A DNA stretch of 64,000 nt, taken from Candidatus Streptomyces philanthi. GTDB lineage: Bacteria > Actinomycetota > Actinomycetes > Streptomycetales > Streptomycetaceae. Numbering within the stretch: the first letter of the stretch is position 1; each line of letters begins with the position of its first letter. Below the pieces are notes generated by a model. That model did not search any database and was not told the origin of the DNA. It saw only the letters and a list, made by a program, of their open reading frames with translations. Below, one piece after another: positions 47,858 through 56,549 of the stretch. The position numbers were made by a program, and so were the translations under genes. The stretch spans positions 6,059,501 to 6,123,500 of the forward strand of contig CP073042.1 in the NCBI GenBank assembly GCA_018114805.1, in the 5' to 3' direction.

Positions 47858-48249
47858 TGCGCCCAGGGCACCTGCCCGCCTGCCTACCAGTCCCGCCCGC
47901 CGCTGTCCACGCGGACCGTCAACCACCTCGCCGATCTACCGCGACGTCATCGGACAGCGATCCGATCCAGGTGGCGGATCCTGCCGCCGGAAAGATCACG
48001 GTGATCGTCCTGGCCGTGCCGCGCCACAAACAGCGTCTCGCCGGCAGGTTCGGCGGCGACAACCCGTTCCTCTCCGCGTTCGCGACCCTCCACGACTCCG
48101 CCTCCCGCAGCTACTACGATCGCTGGCGAGCCCGCGGCAAAACCCACCCCCAAGCCCTTTTCCGCCTCGCCCGCCACCGCATCAGCGTCCTGTTCGCCAT
48201 GCTCCGCGACGGAACCTTCTACGAACCCAGAACCCCCCGCACCGCTTGA
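47858..48249 (+). mobile_element. chimeric transposase remnant (IS5-like N-terminal part joined to IS110-like C-terminus)
   Basis: The first part, CAQGTCPPAYQSRPPLSTRT, VNHLADLPRRHRTAIRSRWR and, after a frame change near 47990, GKITVIVLAVPRHKQRLAGR, looks like the N-terminal region of an IS5-type DDE transposase (ST-R-T-x-N-x-LADL, RSRWR-x-LPPGK). At about 48060 it switches within the same frame to NPFLSAFATLHDSASRSYYD, RWRARGKTHPQALFRLARHR, ISVLFAMLRDGTFYEP, the C-terminal Transposase_20 region of IS110-type elements. No DDE or DEDD catalytic residues remain and no terminal inverted repeats were seen. Confidence 0.65.
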
Positions 48250-48261
48250 CGAAGACATAGA

Positions 48262-48281
48262 GGCACCCCCCCCGGGGTGCC
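48262..48281. terminator. hairpin between the transposase remnant and the M20 peptidase gene
   Basis: GGCACCCC-CCCC-GGGGTGCC is a perfect 8-bp stem. It lies 13 nt after the remnant's stop and 117 nt beyond the end of the minus-strand M20 gene, so it may be a terminator for either strand. Confidence 0.5.
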
Positions 48282-48397
48282 GTAATGACGGGCCCCGGGG
48301 GCTCCGTGTCGCCCTGCTGTCTCCGCCCCCGCCGCCACGATTGACTGAGTGCCAATGCCGGTCGGGGGGCGTCGTCGCTCCGGGGGTGGTGGTCGTG

Positions 48398-49786
48398 TCA
48401 GGCCGCGTCGGTTGCCGCGTACTCGATCAGGAACAGGGCCTCCGCGAGCGAGAGCCGCTCCAACTCCTGCGGCGACACGCTCTCGTTGACCGCGTGGATC
48501 TGCGCCTCCGGCTCGCTCAGCCCGATCAGCAGGATCTCGGCCTCCGGGTAGAGCGACGCCAGGGTGTTGCACAGCGGGATGGAACCGCCCATGCCCGAGA
48601 TCTGCATCTCCTGGCCGTCGTAGGCGAGGCGCATGGCCTTGGCCATCGACGCGTACGCCGGGCTGCTGGTGTCGGCGCGGAACGGCTGGCCCTGGCCCAC
48701 CTGCTCCACGGCGATCTTCGCGCCCCAGGGGGTGTTCGCCTTCAGGTGCGCGGCGAGCAGGTCGGTCGCCTCGGCGGCGTCCACGCCCGGCGGCACGCGC
48801 AGGCTCACCAGCGCGCCGGCGCTCGCCTGCACCGAGGGGGTGGCGCCCACGACCGGCGGGCAGTCGATGCCGAGCACGGTCACTGCGGGTCGGGCCCAGA
48901 TCCGGTCCGCGACGGTGCCGGAGCCGATGAGCTCGACTCCGTCGAGCACCTTGGCGTCCTTGCGGAACTCCTCCTCCGCGTACTGCAACCCCTCCCAGCT
49001 CGCGTCGGCCTCCAGGCCCTGGACCGTGGTCGAACCGTCCTCGGTGCGCAGCGAGTCCAGCGCCCTGATCAGCGCGGCCAGCGCGTCCGGGGCGGCACCG
49101 CCGAACTGGCCCGAGTGCAGGTTGCCGCCCAGCGTGTCCACCTGCACGCGCATCAGCGTCATCCCGCGCAGGGTCGCCGTGGCCGTAGGCAGCCCGACCC
49201 GGAAGTTGCCCGCGTCCCCGATGACGATGGTGTCCGCGGCCAGCAGCTCCGGGTGGGCCTCCGCGTAACGCTCCAGCCCTCCGGTGCCCTGCTCCTCGGA
49301 GCCCTCGCAGATCACCTTGACGTGAACGGGTATCCCGCCGTTCTCCTTGAGGGCCCGCAGCGCCGTCAGGTGCATGATCAGGCCGCCCTTGCAGTCGGCG
49401 GCCCCTCGTCCGTACCAGCGGCCGTCGCGCTCGGTCAGCTCGAAGGGCGGCCAGAGCCAGGCTGCCTCGTCCAGCGGGGGCTGCACGTCGTAGTGCGCGT
49501 ACAGCAGGACCGTGGGAGCGCCCTCGGGGCCTGGGAGGAAGCCGTAGACCGACTGGGTGCCGTCCGGGGTGTCGAGGAAGGCGACGTCCTGGAAGCCCTC
49601 GCCGCGCAGCGCGTCCGCCACCCAGTTCGCGGCGGCCTCGCACTCGCTCCTGGGGAACTGGGCCGGGTCGGCGACCGACTTGAACGCGACCAGTTCGGTC
49701 AGCTCCGCACGGGCCCGGGGCTGGAGTGCGGCCACGGCCTGGGCGAGCGTGGCGTGGTCGGGCTGGCTGACGGAGGCTTGCTCCAT
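48398..49786 (-). CDS. M20-family metallodipeptidase
   Basis: 462 residues, intact, ATG 49786 with AAGGAGCG upstream. Two-zinc site clearly present: LLYAHYDVQPPLDEAAWLWP (His and Asp), YGRGAADCKGGLIMHLTALR (bridging Asp), VICEGSEEQGTGGLERYAEA (Glu-Glu), DTIVIGDAGNFRVGLPTATA (Asp), and the last His region AEILLIGLSEPEAQIHAVNE. A dimerisation (lid) domain is inserted as usual. Such enzymes hydrolyse dipeptides or acylated amino acids in the cytoplasm. No operon partners. Confidence 0.94.
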   Translation of the reverse strand: MEQASVSQPDHATLAQAVAALQPRARAELTELVAFKSVADPAQFPRSECEAAANWVADALRGEGFQDVAFLDTPDGTQSVYGFLPGPEGAPTVLLYAHYDVQPPLDEAAWLWPPFELTERDGRWYGRGAADCKGGLIMHLTALRALKENGGIPVHVKVICEGSEEQGTGGLERYAEAHPELLAADTIVIGDAGNFRVGLPTATATLRGMTLMRVQVDTLGGNLHSGQFGGAAPDALAALIRALDSLRTEDGSTTVQGLEADASWEGLQYAEEEFRKDAKVLDGVELIGSGTVADRIWARPAVTVLGIDCPPVVGATPSVQASAGALVSLRVPPGVDAAEATDLLAAHLKANTPWGAKIAVEQVGQGQPFRADTSSPAYASMAKAMRLAYDGQEMQISGMGGSIPLCNTLASLYPEAEILLIGLSEPEAQIHAVNESVSPQELERLSLAEALFLIEYAATDAA

Positions 49787-49931
49787 GGAACGCTCCTTGT
49801 GGGCGCGGCGTTATGTCCGTACGTACGGGCGAAGGGTGCACCGATCTTCCCACAGCGGGGCCGCCGAGCGGCGCGCCGTAGGATGCGAGCGGTAGCCGAA
49901 GCGAGTGGTCGAGCGGGAGTAGAAGTACATC

Positions 49932-51180
49932 GTGAGCAGCGACAACAGCGGCGAGATGGGTCTGCACGGCGGCGACGACGCGGCCGACGACAGTGAGTCG
50001 GTGTGGGACGTCGACGTCGTGGTCGTGGGGGCGTGCCCGGCGGGTGCCTCCGCCGCGCACGCCGTGGCCTGCGCGGGCCGCAGGGTGCTGCTCCTGGAGA
50101 AGGCGGAGCTGCCCCGCTACAAGAACCTGCGGCGGCGGGATCATCGGGCCCTCGCGCGAGGCCCTGCCACCAGGCTTCGAGATGCCGCTGCGGGACCGCG
50201 TGCACGCCGTGACCTTCTCGCTCAACGGCAAGCTCTCGCGCACCCGGCGGTCCAAGTAGATGCTCTTCGGGTTGATCAACCGGCCCGAGTTCGACGCCGC
50301 GCTGGTGGAGTCGGCCACGGCTGCCGGGGCCACCCTCCGCACCGGCGTGGCCGTCTCCCGGGTCGAGCAGCACGGGCCTTCCGTGCCCGACCGGCGCACC
50401 GTCGCCGTCGTGCTGGGCGACGGGGAGACCGTGCTCGCCCGGGCCGTCGTCGGCGCGGACGGCAGTGCCAGCCGGATAGCGGGACACGTGGGTGTCAAGG
50501 TCGAGCAGGTGGACCTGGGCCTGGAGGCGGAGATCCCGGTGCCGCCGACCGTCGCCGAGGACTGGGCGGGCCGGGTGCAGATCGACTGGGGGCCGATTCC
50601 CGGCAGTTACGGCTGGGTCTTCCTCAAGGGCGACACCCTGACCGTGGGCGTCATCTCGGCGCGCGGCGAGGGCGCCGAGACCAAGCGCTACCTCCAGGAC
50701 TTCATCGCGCGCCTGGGCCTCGCGGGGTTCGAGCCGAGCATCTCCTCCGGCCACCTGACGCGCTGCCGCTCCGACGACTCGCCGCTCTCGCGCGGTTGCG
50801 TACTCGTCTGCGGCGACGCCGCGGGGCTGCTGGAGCCGTGGACCCGGGAGGGGATCTCCTTCGCGCTGCGCTCCGGCCGGCTGGCGGGGGAGTGGGCCGT
50901 GCGCATAGCTGATGCGCACGACGCGGTCGACGCGCGGCGGCAGGCGCTGAACTACGCCTTCGCCATCAAGTCGGGCCTCGGCGTGGAGATGTGTGTGGGC
51001 CGCCGTCTGCTGTTGGCCTTCGAGCGGCGACCGGGCATGGTGCACGCGGCGATCACCGGTCTCCGCCCGGCCTGGCGGGCCTTCGCCAAGATCACGCGCG
51101 GTACCACCACGCTTGCCGAGATCGTCCGCACCCACCCCTTCGCACGCCGCCTGATGATGGTGCTCGACCGCGGCTCATGC
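49932..51180 (+). pseudogene. geranylgeranyl-reductase-family FAD oxidoreductase (frameshift and TAG)
   Basis: GTG 49932; about 410 residues, 3' end approximate because the frame runs on without a stop. FAD motif VVVVGACPAGASAAHAVACA (GxGxxG with Cys in place of the second Gly), YK-x-CGGGIIGPSREALPPG after a one-base shift near 50124, VGADGSASRIAGH, and SRGCVLVCGDAAGLLEPWTR, EGISFALRSGRLAGEW. TAG at 50257-50259 splits TRRSK-TAG-MLFGLINRPEFD, where a relative would have Gln or Arg. The family saturates polyprenyl chains or oxidises/hydroxylates small molecules. Confidence 0.82.
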
Positions 51181-51519
51181 GCCGTCCCCGCTCCGCCCTC
51201 GGAAGGGCCGCGAGGCGAAGGGCGGCGAAACGCCGTGGTGCGTCGGTCCTACGCTCCGGGCGCGACCCGGGCGGGCTTCCGCCGCGACGGCCGGTGGGCG
51301 GCCGGTTCCGTCGCTGGGCAGCGGGCCGTGGCGGGCGCGGGTCGCGCCGTCCCGCCCGCCGGTGTGTCGGTCGCGCCGGCGCGCGGGAACGAGGCGGCGG
51401 CGCGACCTCAGTCTCAGCGCGTGCGCGGCGGCGTGGACGAGGGTGGCGGGCGCCCGGCGATTCCCGGGTCGGTGAGCGGCGACCACCCAGCGAGTTCGCT
51501 CGACAGCCGTGGGCGGGGG

Positions 51520-52605
51520 CGTGCCGACCCTCGCACCGGCTCACCGTCGCCCCGGACGGTCCCGTCGTGCTCGCCGCCTCGCCGCGCAGGTGCACGTGGA
51601 CGGGTTCCGGGCGGCGCTGGTCGGCCTCGGTGGCCGGATCGTGGCCACGGCACCGGGCTGCATGACGGTGCCCGCCGACCCCGCGGCGGTGCTGGACGCC
51701 ATCGTCGAGGCCGGGGCCGAGCTGCTGCGCGCCAGCGGGCGCCACTGCCTCGGCGCGGGACTCCCCGTGCCCTTGGCCGTCGCCGAGCCGGATGGCACGG
51801 CGCTCAACCCGCTGCACGTCGCGTGGCAGGCCGGTGTGCCGGTACGGGAACTGTTCTGGCGCAGTCACGCCCGCGCGGGTGTCCCCGGACCGGGCGATGC
51901 CACGGTCGCGGTCGCGCCCGCTGGATCCTCGGCGACCGACTCGGCGCCCGGCGCGCCGATCGGACAGACCGGGCAGACCGGCAACGACGTCAACCTCGCG
52001 GCGCTGGCCGAGTACCGCCACGGGGCGGCCCGTGGCGCCCGGCAACTGCTGTGCGTGGCCACCGGGCACCGTGGCGTGGGCGGCGCGCTGGTGCTCGACG
52101 GGCGGCTGCACACCGGCAGCTCGGGGCTCGCCCTGGATGTCGGGCACCTGACGGTGCACGAGGAGGGGCGTGCCTGCCACTGCGGCAGCCGCGGCTGCCT
52201 CGACGTCGAGGTCGACCCGCTGGCCTTCCTCACCGCGGCTGGCCGCGAGCCCGGCCCCGAGGTGTCCCTCCTCCAGCAGGCGCGCGACCTGCTCCGCGAC
52301 GAGTACGCCGACCCGTCCGTGCGCGCCGCGGCCCACCTGCTGATCGACCGGCTCGGCCGCGGCCTGGCCGGACTGGTCAACATCCTCAACCCGGACCGGA
52401 TCATCCTCGGCGGGCTCCACCGCGACCTGCTCGACGCCGACCCGGAGCGGCTGCGCGCGGTCGTCGCGGAGCGCAGCCTGTGGGGCAGCAGCGGCGGGGT
52501 GCCGCTGCTGCCCTGCACGCTCGACTACAACAGTCCGGTGGGCGCGGCCGAACTCGCGCTTGGCAGCCGGTCCTCGACGACCCGCTCCGGGCGCTCGGCG
52601 CCTGA
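51520..52605 (+). pseudogene. ROK-family protein (frameshifts, N-terminal region lost)
   Basis: Readable from about RLTVAPDGPVVLAA (51540) after a frame change near 51580: VHVDGFRAALVGLGGRIVAT, ALNPLHVAWQAGVPVRELFW, LLCVATGHRGVGGALVLDGR, GLALDVGHLTVHEEGRACHC then GSRGCLDVEVDP (zinc motif CxCGxxGCxE-like intact), GRGLAGLVNILNPDRIILGG. Two extra bases near 52558 shift the frame before the ending WQPVLDDPLRALGA (stop 52605). A ROK repressor would have ~80 N-terminal residues with a winged helix, but 51180-51520 contains nothing recognisable, so the DNA-binding part is lost or scrambled. Confidence 0.7.
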
Positions 52606-52729
52606 GGCGACCCGCGCGGGCGGGTATCGCTGCTCGGTGCCGCGCGCCGGGCGTCCGCGCACGCCGGGTGCGCGGACGCGGGGCGCGGCGTGGGGTGTAC
52701 GCCGGCTGCCCCGGCTGGCTCGGATCGGC

Positions 52730-55440
52730 GTACCGGCGAGGCGGCGTGCGCCAGAGGGGCGGCTGCCGCCGTGGGCGGCCAGGTGCGCGGCGACGCGCTC
52801 GGCCACGGTGTGCTCCTGATTGGCCGCGAGCCAGCGCCGGGCGTACGCGGTGGCCGCCTGCCGCTGTTCGGGGCTGCACTCCGCGCGTCCGAGCAGCGCC
52901 TCCACCAGCGAACCGACGCCGCCCGTCGGCTCGCGCCCCAGCAGCCAGTCCAGGCTGTGGCCGACGGCGCGCGCCCCCTGCTCGGCGGTCAGCCGCTTGC
53001 CCAACACCAGCCGCAGCAGCGGCTTGGCCTCGCTGGTCTCGGCCCCGTCGACCTGCCGCAGGGCCCGTTCGATCGCGGCCTGTTCGTGCTCGTGGGACAG
53101 TTCCCGGTGGCGCAGCAGGGCCAGCAGCGCCGGGCGGGTCTTGAACGTCCGGCCGCTGGTCCGGGTCAGCAGCGCGAACGCCTCCTCGCCCGCGTCCCAC
53201 CGCTGCTCCGCGGTGAGGTCCTCGGTGCGCAGCAGTGCGATGATCACCAGCCGGGTCTTGACCGCTCCCGCCGAGCCGCAGATACGCTAGCGCCTGTCCG
53301 GCCACCGCCGGCCGCTGCTCGGGGCGCAGGTCCTCGTTCTCCAGCAGCGCGACGAAGTCCCGCCAACTCAACACGGTGGCCAGCGCGGCGTGTACGGCGG
53401 ACAGCATGAGGCGCCGGTCCATGGCCCGGTCGCCCGGCCCGTTGCCGGGGCCCCGCGCCGCGTCGGCCGCGCCCCCTGACCGAGCGCTCGGCGCGGCGGC
53501 GGGGTGGGCCTGGTCGGGCTGTGCGAGCAGGCGCAGCAGTACCTCTCCGGGTCGTCCGGGTGATCCAGCAGCCAGGCCCGGGTCTCCTCCACCCCGCGTA
53601 ACCAGGCGCCGAAACCGTCGTCCCCGTGATTGGTGAGGAAGGCCCGGACCTCCGGGGCCCACGGGTGCTCGGAGTTGACCGCGTACCAGTTCAGCGCGTG
53701 GGCGTTCAGCGCGCGCCGCTGGTCGTCGGCCAGCGGCGGCCGCCCGACGAGCGCGAACAGCGCCCGGGGCGCGTCGACCAGCCGCTCACACGCGGCCAGC
53801 CAGCCGAACCCGAGCCCCGTCACCCGCGCGTGGGCCGCCTCCGACAGCGGGCGGTCGAGCAGCGCGAGCAGCGGGCCCAGTGTCCCACCGGAGGGCTCCG
53901 CCGTCACCAGACGGGTCGCCAGCTCCACGGCGTCCGTCTCCTGCCGCGCGGTCAGCTGTGGCAGCCGCAGCACGGCGGTGACGGCGGCGCGCACCGTGCG
54001 GGTGGGCGCGCCCCCCTCGGCGCTCAGGGCCAGTGCCCGGTCGGTCAGGTGGGTCGCCTCGGCTGCCGTCAGGTCCGGTTGGTCAAGCAGCGCGGCGAGG
54101 TCGCTCAGGTCCGGCTCGGGCAGCGCCCCCGTTGCCCTGGGGCCAGCCACGGTTGCCACCGCTCCAGCCGCGCGCCCGCAGCACCCGCAGCCACAGGTAC
54201 CCGCGGTCGCGGTGGCGCCGGGAGCGGCCGAGCCAGTCCGCCGCGTGCTCCAGCGCGCGCGCCTCCTGCGCCGGGAGCAGCTCGGCCGTGCCCAGCAACA
54301 GGCGCAGCGTCGCCCCCACATCGTCCACCAACCCGGCATCCACCAGCCCCTCGGCCGACCGTCCGCCGGCTCGTCGCCCGTCAGCTCCGGGTCTGTGGAC
54401 CCGACTTCGCCGCCTGGGCCCGCCACCTCTCCCTCGGTCTCGGCGGCCGGCGCTGAGGCCGGGCCCGCCGCCCCCACCGGGGGCGCGTCGCCGTGGGGGT
54501 CGCCGGGTGGCCGCGCCGGCGGGTGCGCCCGCAGCCAGTCCAGGGCCGCGTCGGCGGCGCGGCGGACCTGGTCGCGGCGCATCTCCCGACAGGTGAGGGC
54601 GGCCCGGTGCACGGCGGCGCCGTCGGCCTCGGTGCCGTACGACTCCAGCCAGTGCAGGGCGAAGTCGGCGCTGCGGTGCAACCGGTCGCCCGGGGCCTCG
54701 CCGCCGAGCAGCGCGCTCAGCACCGCCGGGGCCTGCGGCGCCCGAGGGTGGGCCTGCGCCCAGGCCAGCGCGCGCTCGGCCAGGTCGGCCGCGCGCTCGC
54801 CGAGGCCGGCGGCGTCGGCCAACAGGGGACGCAGCACGTGCCCCGCGACGAGCGAGTCGCCGTAACCGCCCACCCACTCCCACGCCATCTCGACCACCAG
54901 GGCCCGCTGCTCGCCGGCCAGGGCGGGGTGCGGCAGCAGTGGCCCGAACACCTGGGCCGCCACGAGGGTGGCGGCGTGCCCGTGCTGGAGCCAGAGCACG
55001 GCCTGGTCCACGGCGCGCCCCGCGCGCAACGCGGCCAGGTCGCCCCGGCGCAACAGCGCCCCCAGCACGAACCGGGCCACCGGCTCCGCCCGTTGTGCGC
55101 CAGCCAGGTCAGCGCGAGGCCGGCGGACTGCTTCTGCTGCTGGCGGCTGAGTTCCGGATGGGCGGCCAGTGGGGCCAGCACGAAGCTGGCGACGCGTTGC
55201 GTGCCGTGGCCGTGACCGATCCAGGTCAGCGCCGCCGAGACGGCCCGCCGCGCGACGGCACGGTCCACGTCCGCACGCGCCAGCAGCCGGTGCAGCACGT
55301 GGGCGGCGTCCGTGGTGGCGTGTACGTGCAGCCAACTGAAAGCGTACTGGACGGCCGCCGTCAGCCGCCGCGTGTCCAGAGCCCGGCCCGTACGCCCCGG
55401 CAGGGCGCCTGAGCCACGCGCTCCGCGCTCGCGGGTCACC
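52730..55440 (-). pseudogene. large alpha-helical repeat protein, start not identifiable (several frameshifts)
   Basis: About 900 residues of degenerate ~35-40-residue helical repeats: WLHVHATTDAAHVLHRLLAR, TWIGHGHGTQRVASFVLAPL, LWLQHGHAATLVAAQVFGPL, EWVGGYGDSLVAGHVLRPLL, HWLESYGTEADGAAVHRAAL, DWLGRSRRHRDRGYLWLRVL, and near the end DWLLGREPTGGVGSLVEALL. Frame changes near 55095, 54360, 54165, 53545 and 53275. No catalytic domain is found and no convincing start exists between the DeoR stop and the first repeat. Repeats of this kind serve as scaffolds or as the sensor half of STAND-type NTPases. Boundaries approximate. Confidence 0.55.
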
Positions 55441-55510
55441 CGAGCACCCGAGCCGCGCGCTCCGCGCCCCTCGGGGCACGCGCCGGCGGGGATGGCGGCC
55501 GGCGCGGCGC

Positions 55511-56350
55511 CTACGCGCCGGCCAGCACCAGTTCGCGCAGATGCTCCGCCATCTCCTCGCGCGCCGCGCGCGGCAGCCCCGCGTCGGTGACGAGCACGTC
55601 CACCTCGCTCAGCGCCGCGAACGAACTCAGGCCTACCTTGCCCCACTTGGTGTGGTCCGCCACCACGACCACCCGGCGCGCGGACCGCACGAAGTGCCGG
55701 TTGGTCTCGGCCTCGGCCAGGTTCGGCGTCGACAGGCCGGCCTCAGCCGACACGCCGTGCACCCCCAGGAAGAGCACGTCGAAGTGGAGCGAGCGGATCG
55801 CCGCGTCGGCCACCGGGCCCACCAGCGCGTCCGATGGCGTGCGCACCCCACCCGTGAGCACCACGGTCGCCGCGCCGAAGGCCCGCTCCCGGCCGCCGGC
55901 ACCCTCCGAGGCGGCGTCGGCCGCCCGCCGCGCGCTGTGGAACACGTCCGCGATCCGCATGGAGTTGGTCACTACCGTCAACCCCGGCACGTTCACCAGG
56001 TGCTGCGCCAGCGCGTGGGTCGTGGTGCCACCCGAGAGCGCGATGGCCGAGCCCGGCACCGCGAGCGGAGCGGCCGCGCGCGCGATGTCCTCCTTCGCGC
56101 TGAGCTCCATCACGGACTTCGCCTCGAACCCCGGCTCGTGCGTACTGGCCTCGGCGATCGGCACGGCCCCGCCGTGCACCTTCTCCACCACCCCGAGCTG
56201 GGCCAGCGCGTCCAGGTCGCGGCGCACCGTCATGTCCGACACCTTGAGCTTGCGCGTGAGTTCGTTGACCCGCGCCCCGCCGTGCCGCCTGACCTCATAG
56301 AGAATCAGGGCGCGTCGCTGCTCCGCGAGGAGGTTCTGATTCTCGCTCAC
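55511..56350 (-). CDS. DeoR-family transcriptional regulator
   Basis: 279 residues, intact; GTG 56350 start. DeoR helix-turn-helix: ILYEVRRHGGARVNELTRKL then KVSDMTVRRDLDALAQLGVV at residues ~16-60. Sensor domain with IALSGGTTTHALAQHLVNVP, LTVVTNSMRIADVF, VVLTGGVRTPSDALVGPVAD, DVLFLGVHGVSAEAGLSTPN and a final VVVADHTKWGKVGLSSFAAL. DeoR proteins usually sense sugar phosphates. No sugar operon is adjacent here; the downstream gene on the same strand is the helical-repeat protein. Confidence 0.94.
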   Translation of the reverse strand: MSENQNLLAEQRRALILYEVRRHGGARVNELTRKLKVSDMTVRRDLDALAQLGVVEKVHGGAVPIAEASTHEPGFEAKSVMELSAKEDIARAAAPLAVPGSAIALSGGTTTHALAQHLVNVPGLTVVTNSMRIADVFHSARRAADAASEGAGGRERAFGAATVVLTGGVRTPSDALVGPVADAAIRSLHFDVLFLGVHGVSAEAGLSTPNLAEAETNRHFVRSARRVVVVADHTKWGKVGLSSFAALSEVDVLVTDAGLPRAAREEMAEHLRELVLAGA

Positions 56351-56549
56351 CCCGCCCGTCCCTTCCGCCCAGCGCCGATGTCCGCGCACATCTTCGCACG
56401 CGGGTACGCGACCCCCGGAGCGGGCACAATCGCCCCAGCGGGGGCCACCCGCGGGCCCGTCCAGCGGCGCCGTACCGCAACCGCCGCCGTCCGCCGCGGC
56501 GTCCCATCGAGCGCGGCAGTCCTGCACCCACACCGGATCGGGGGACACG

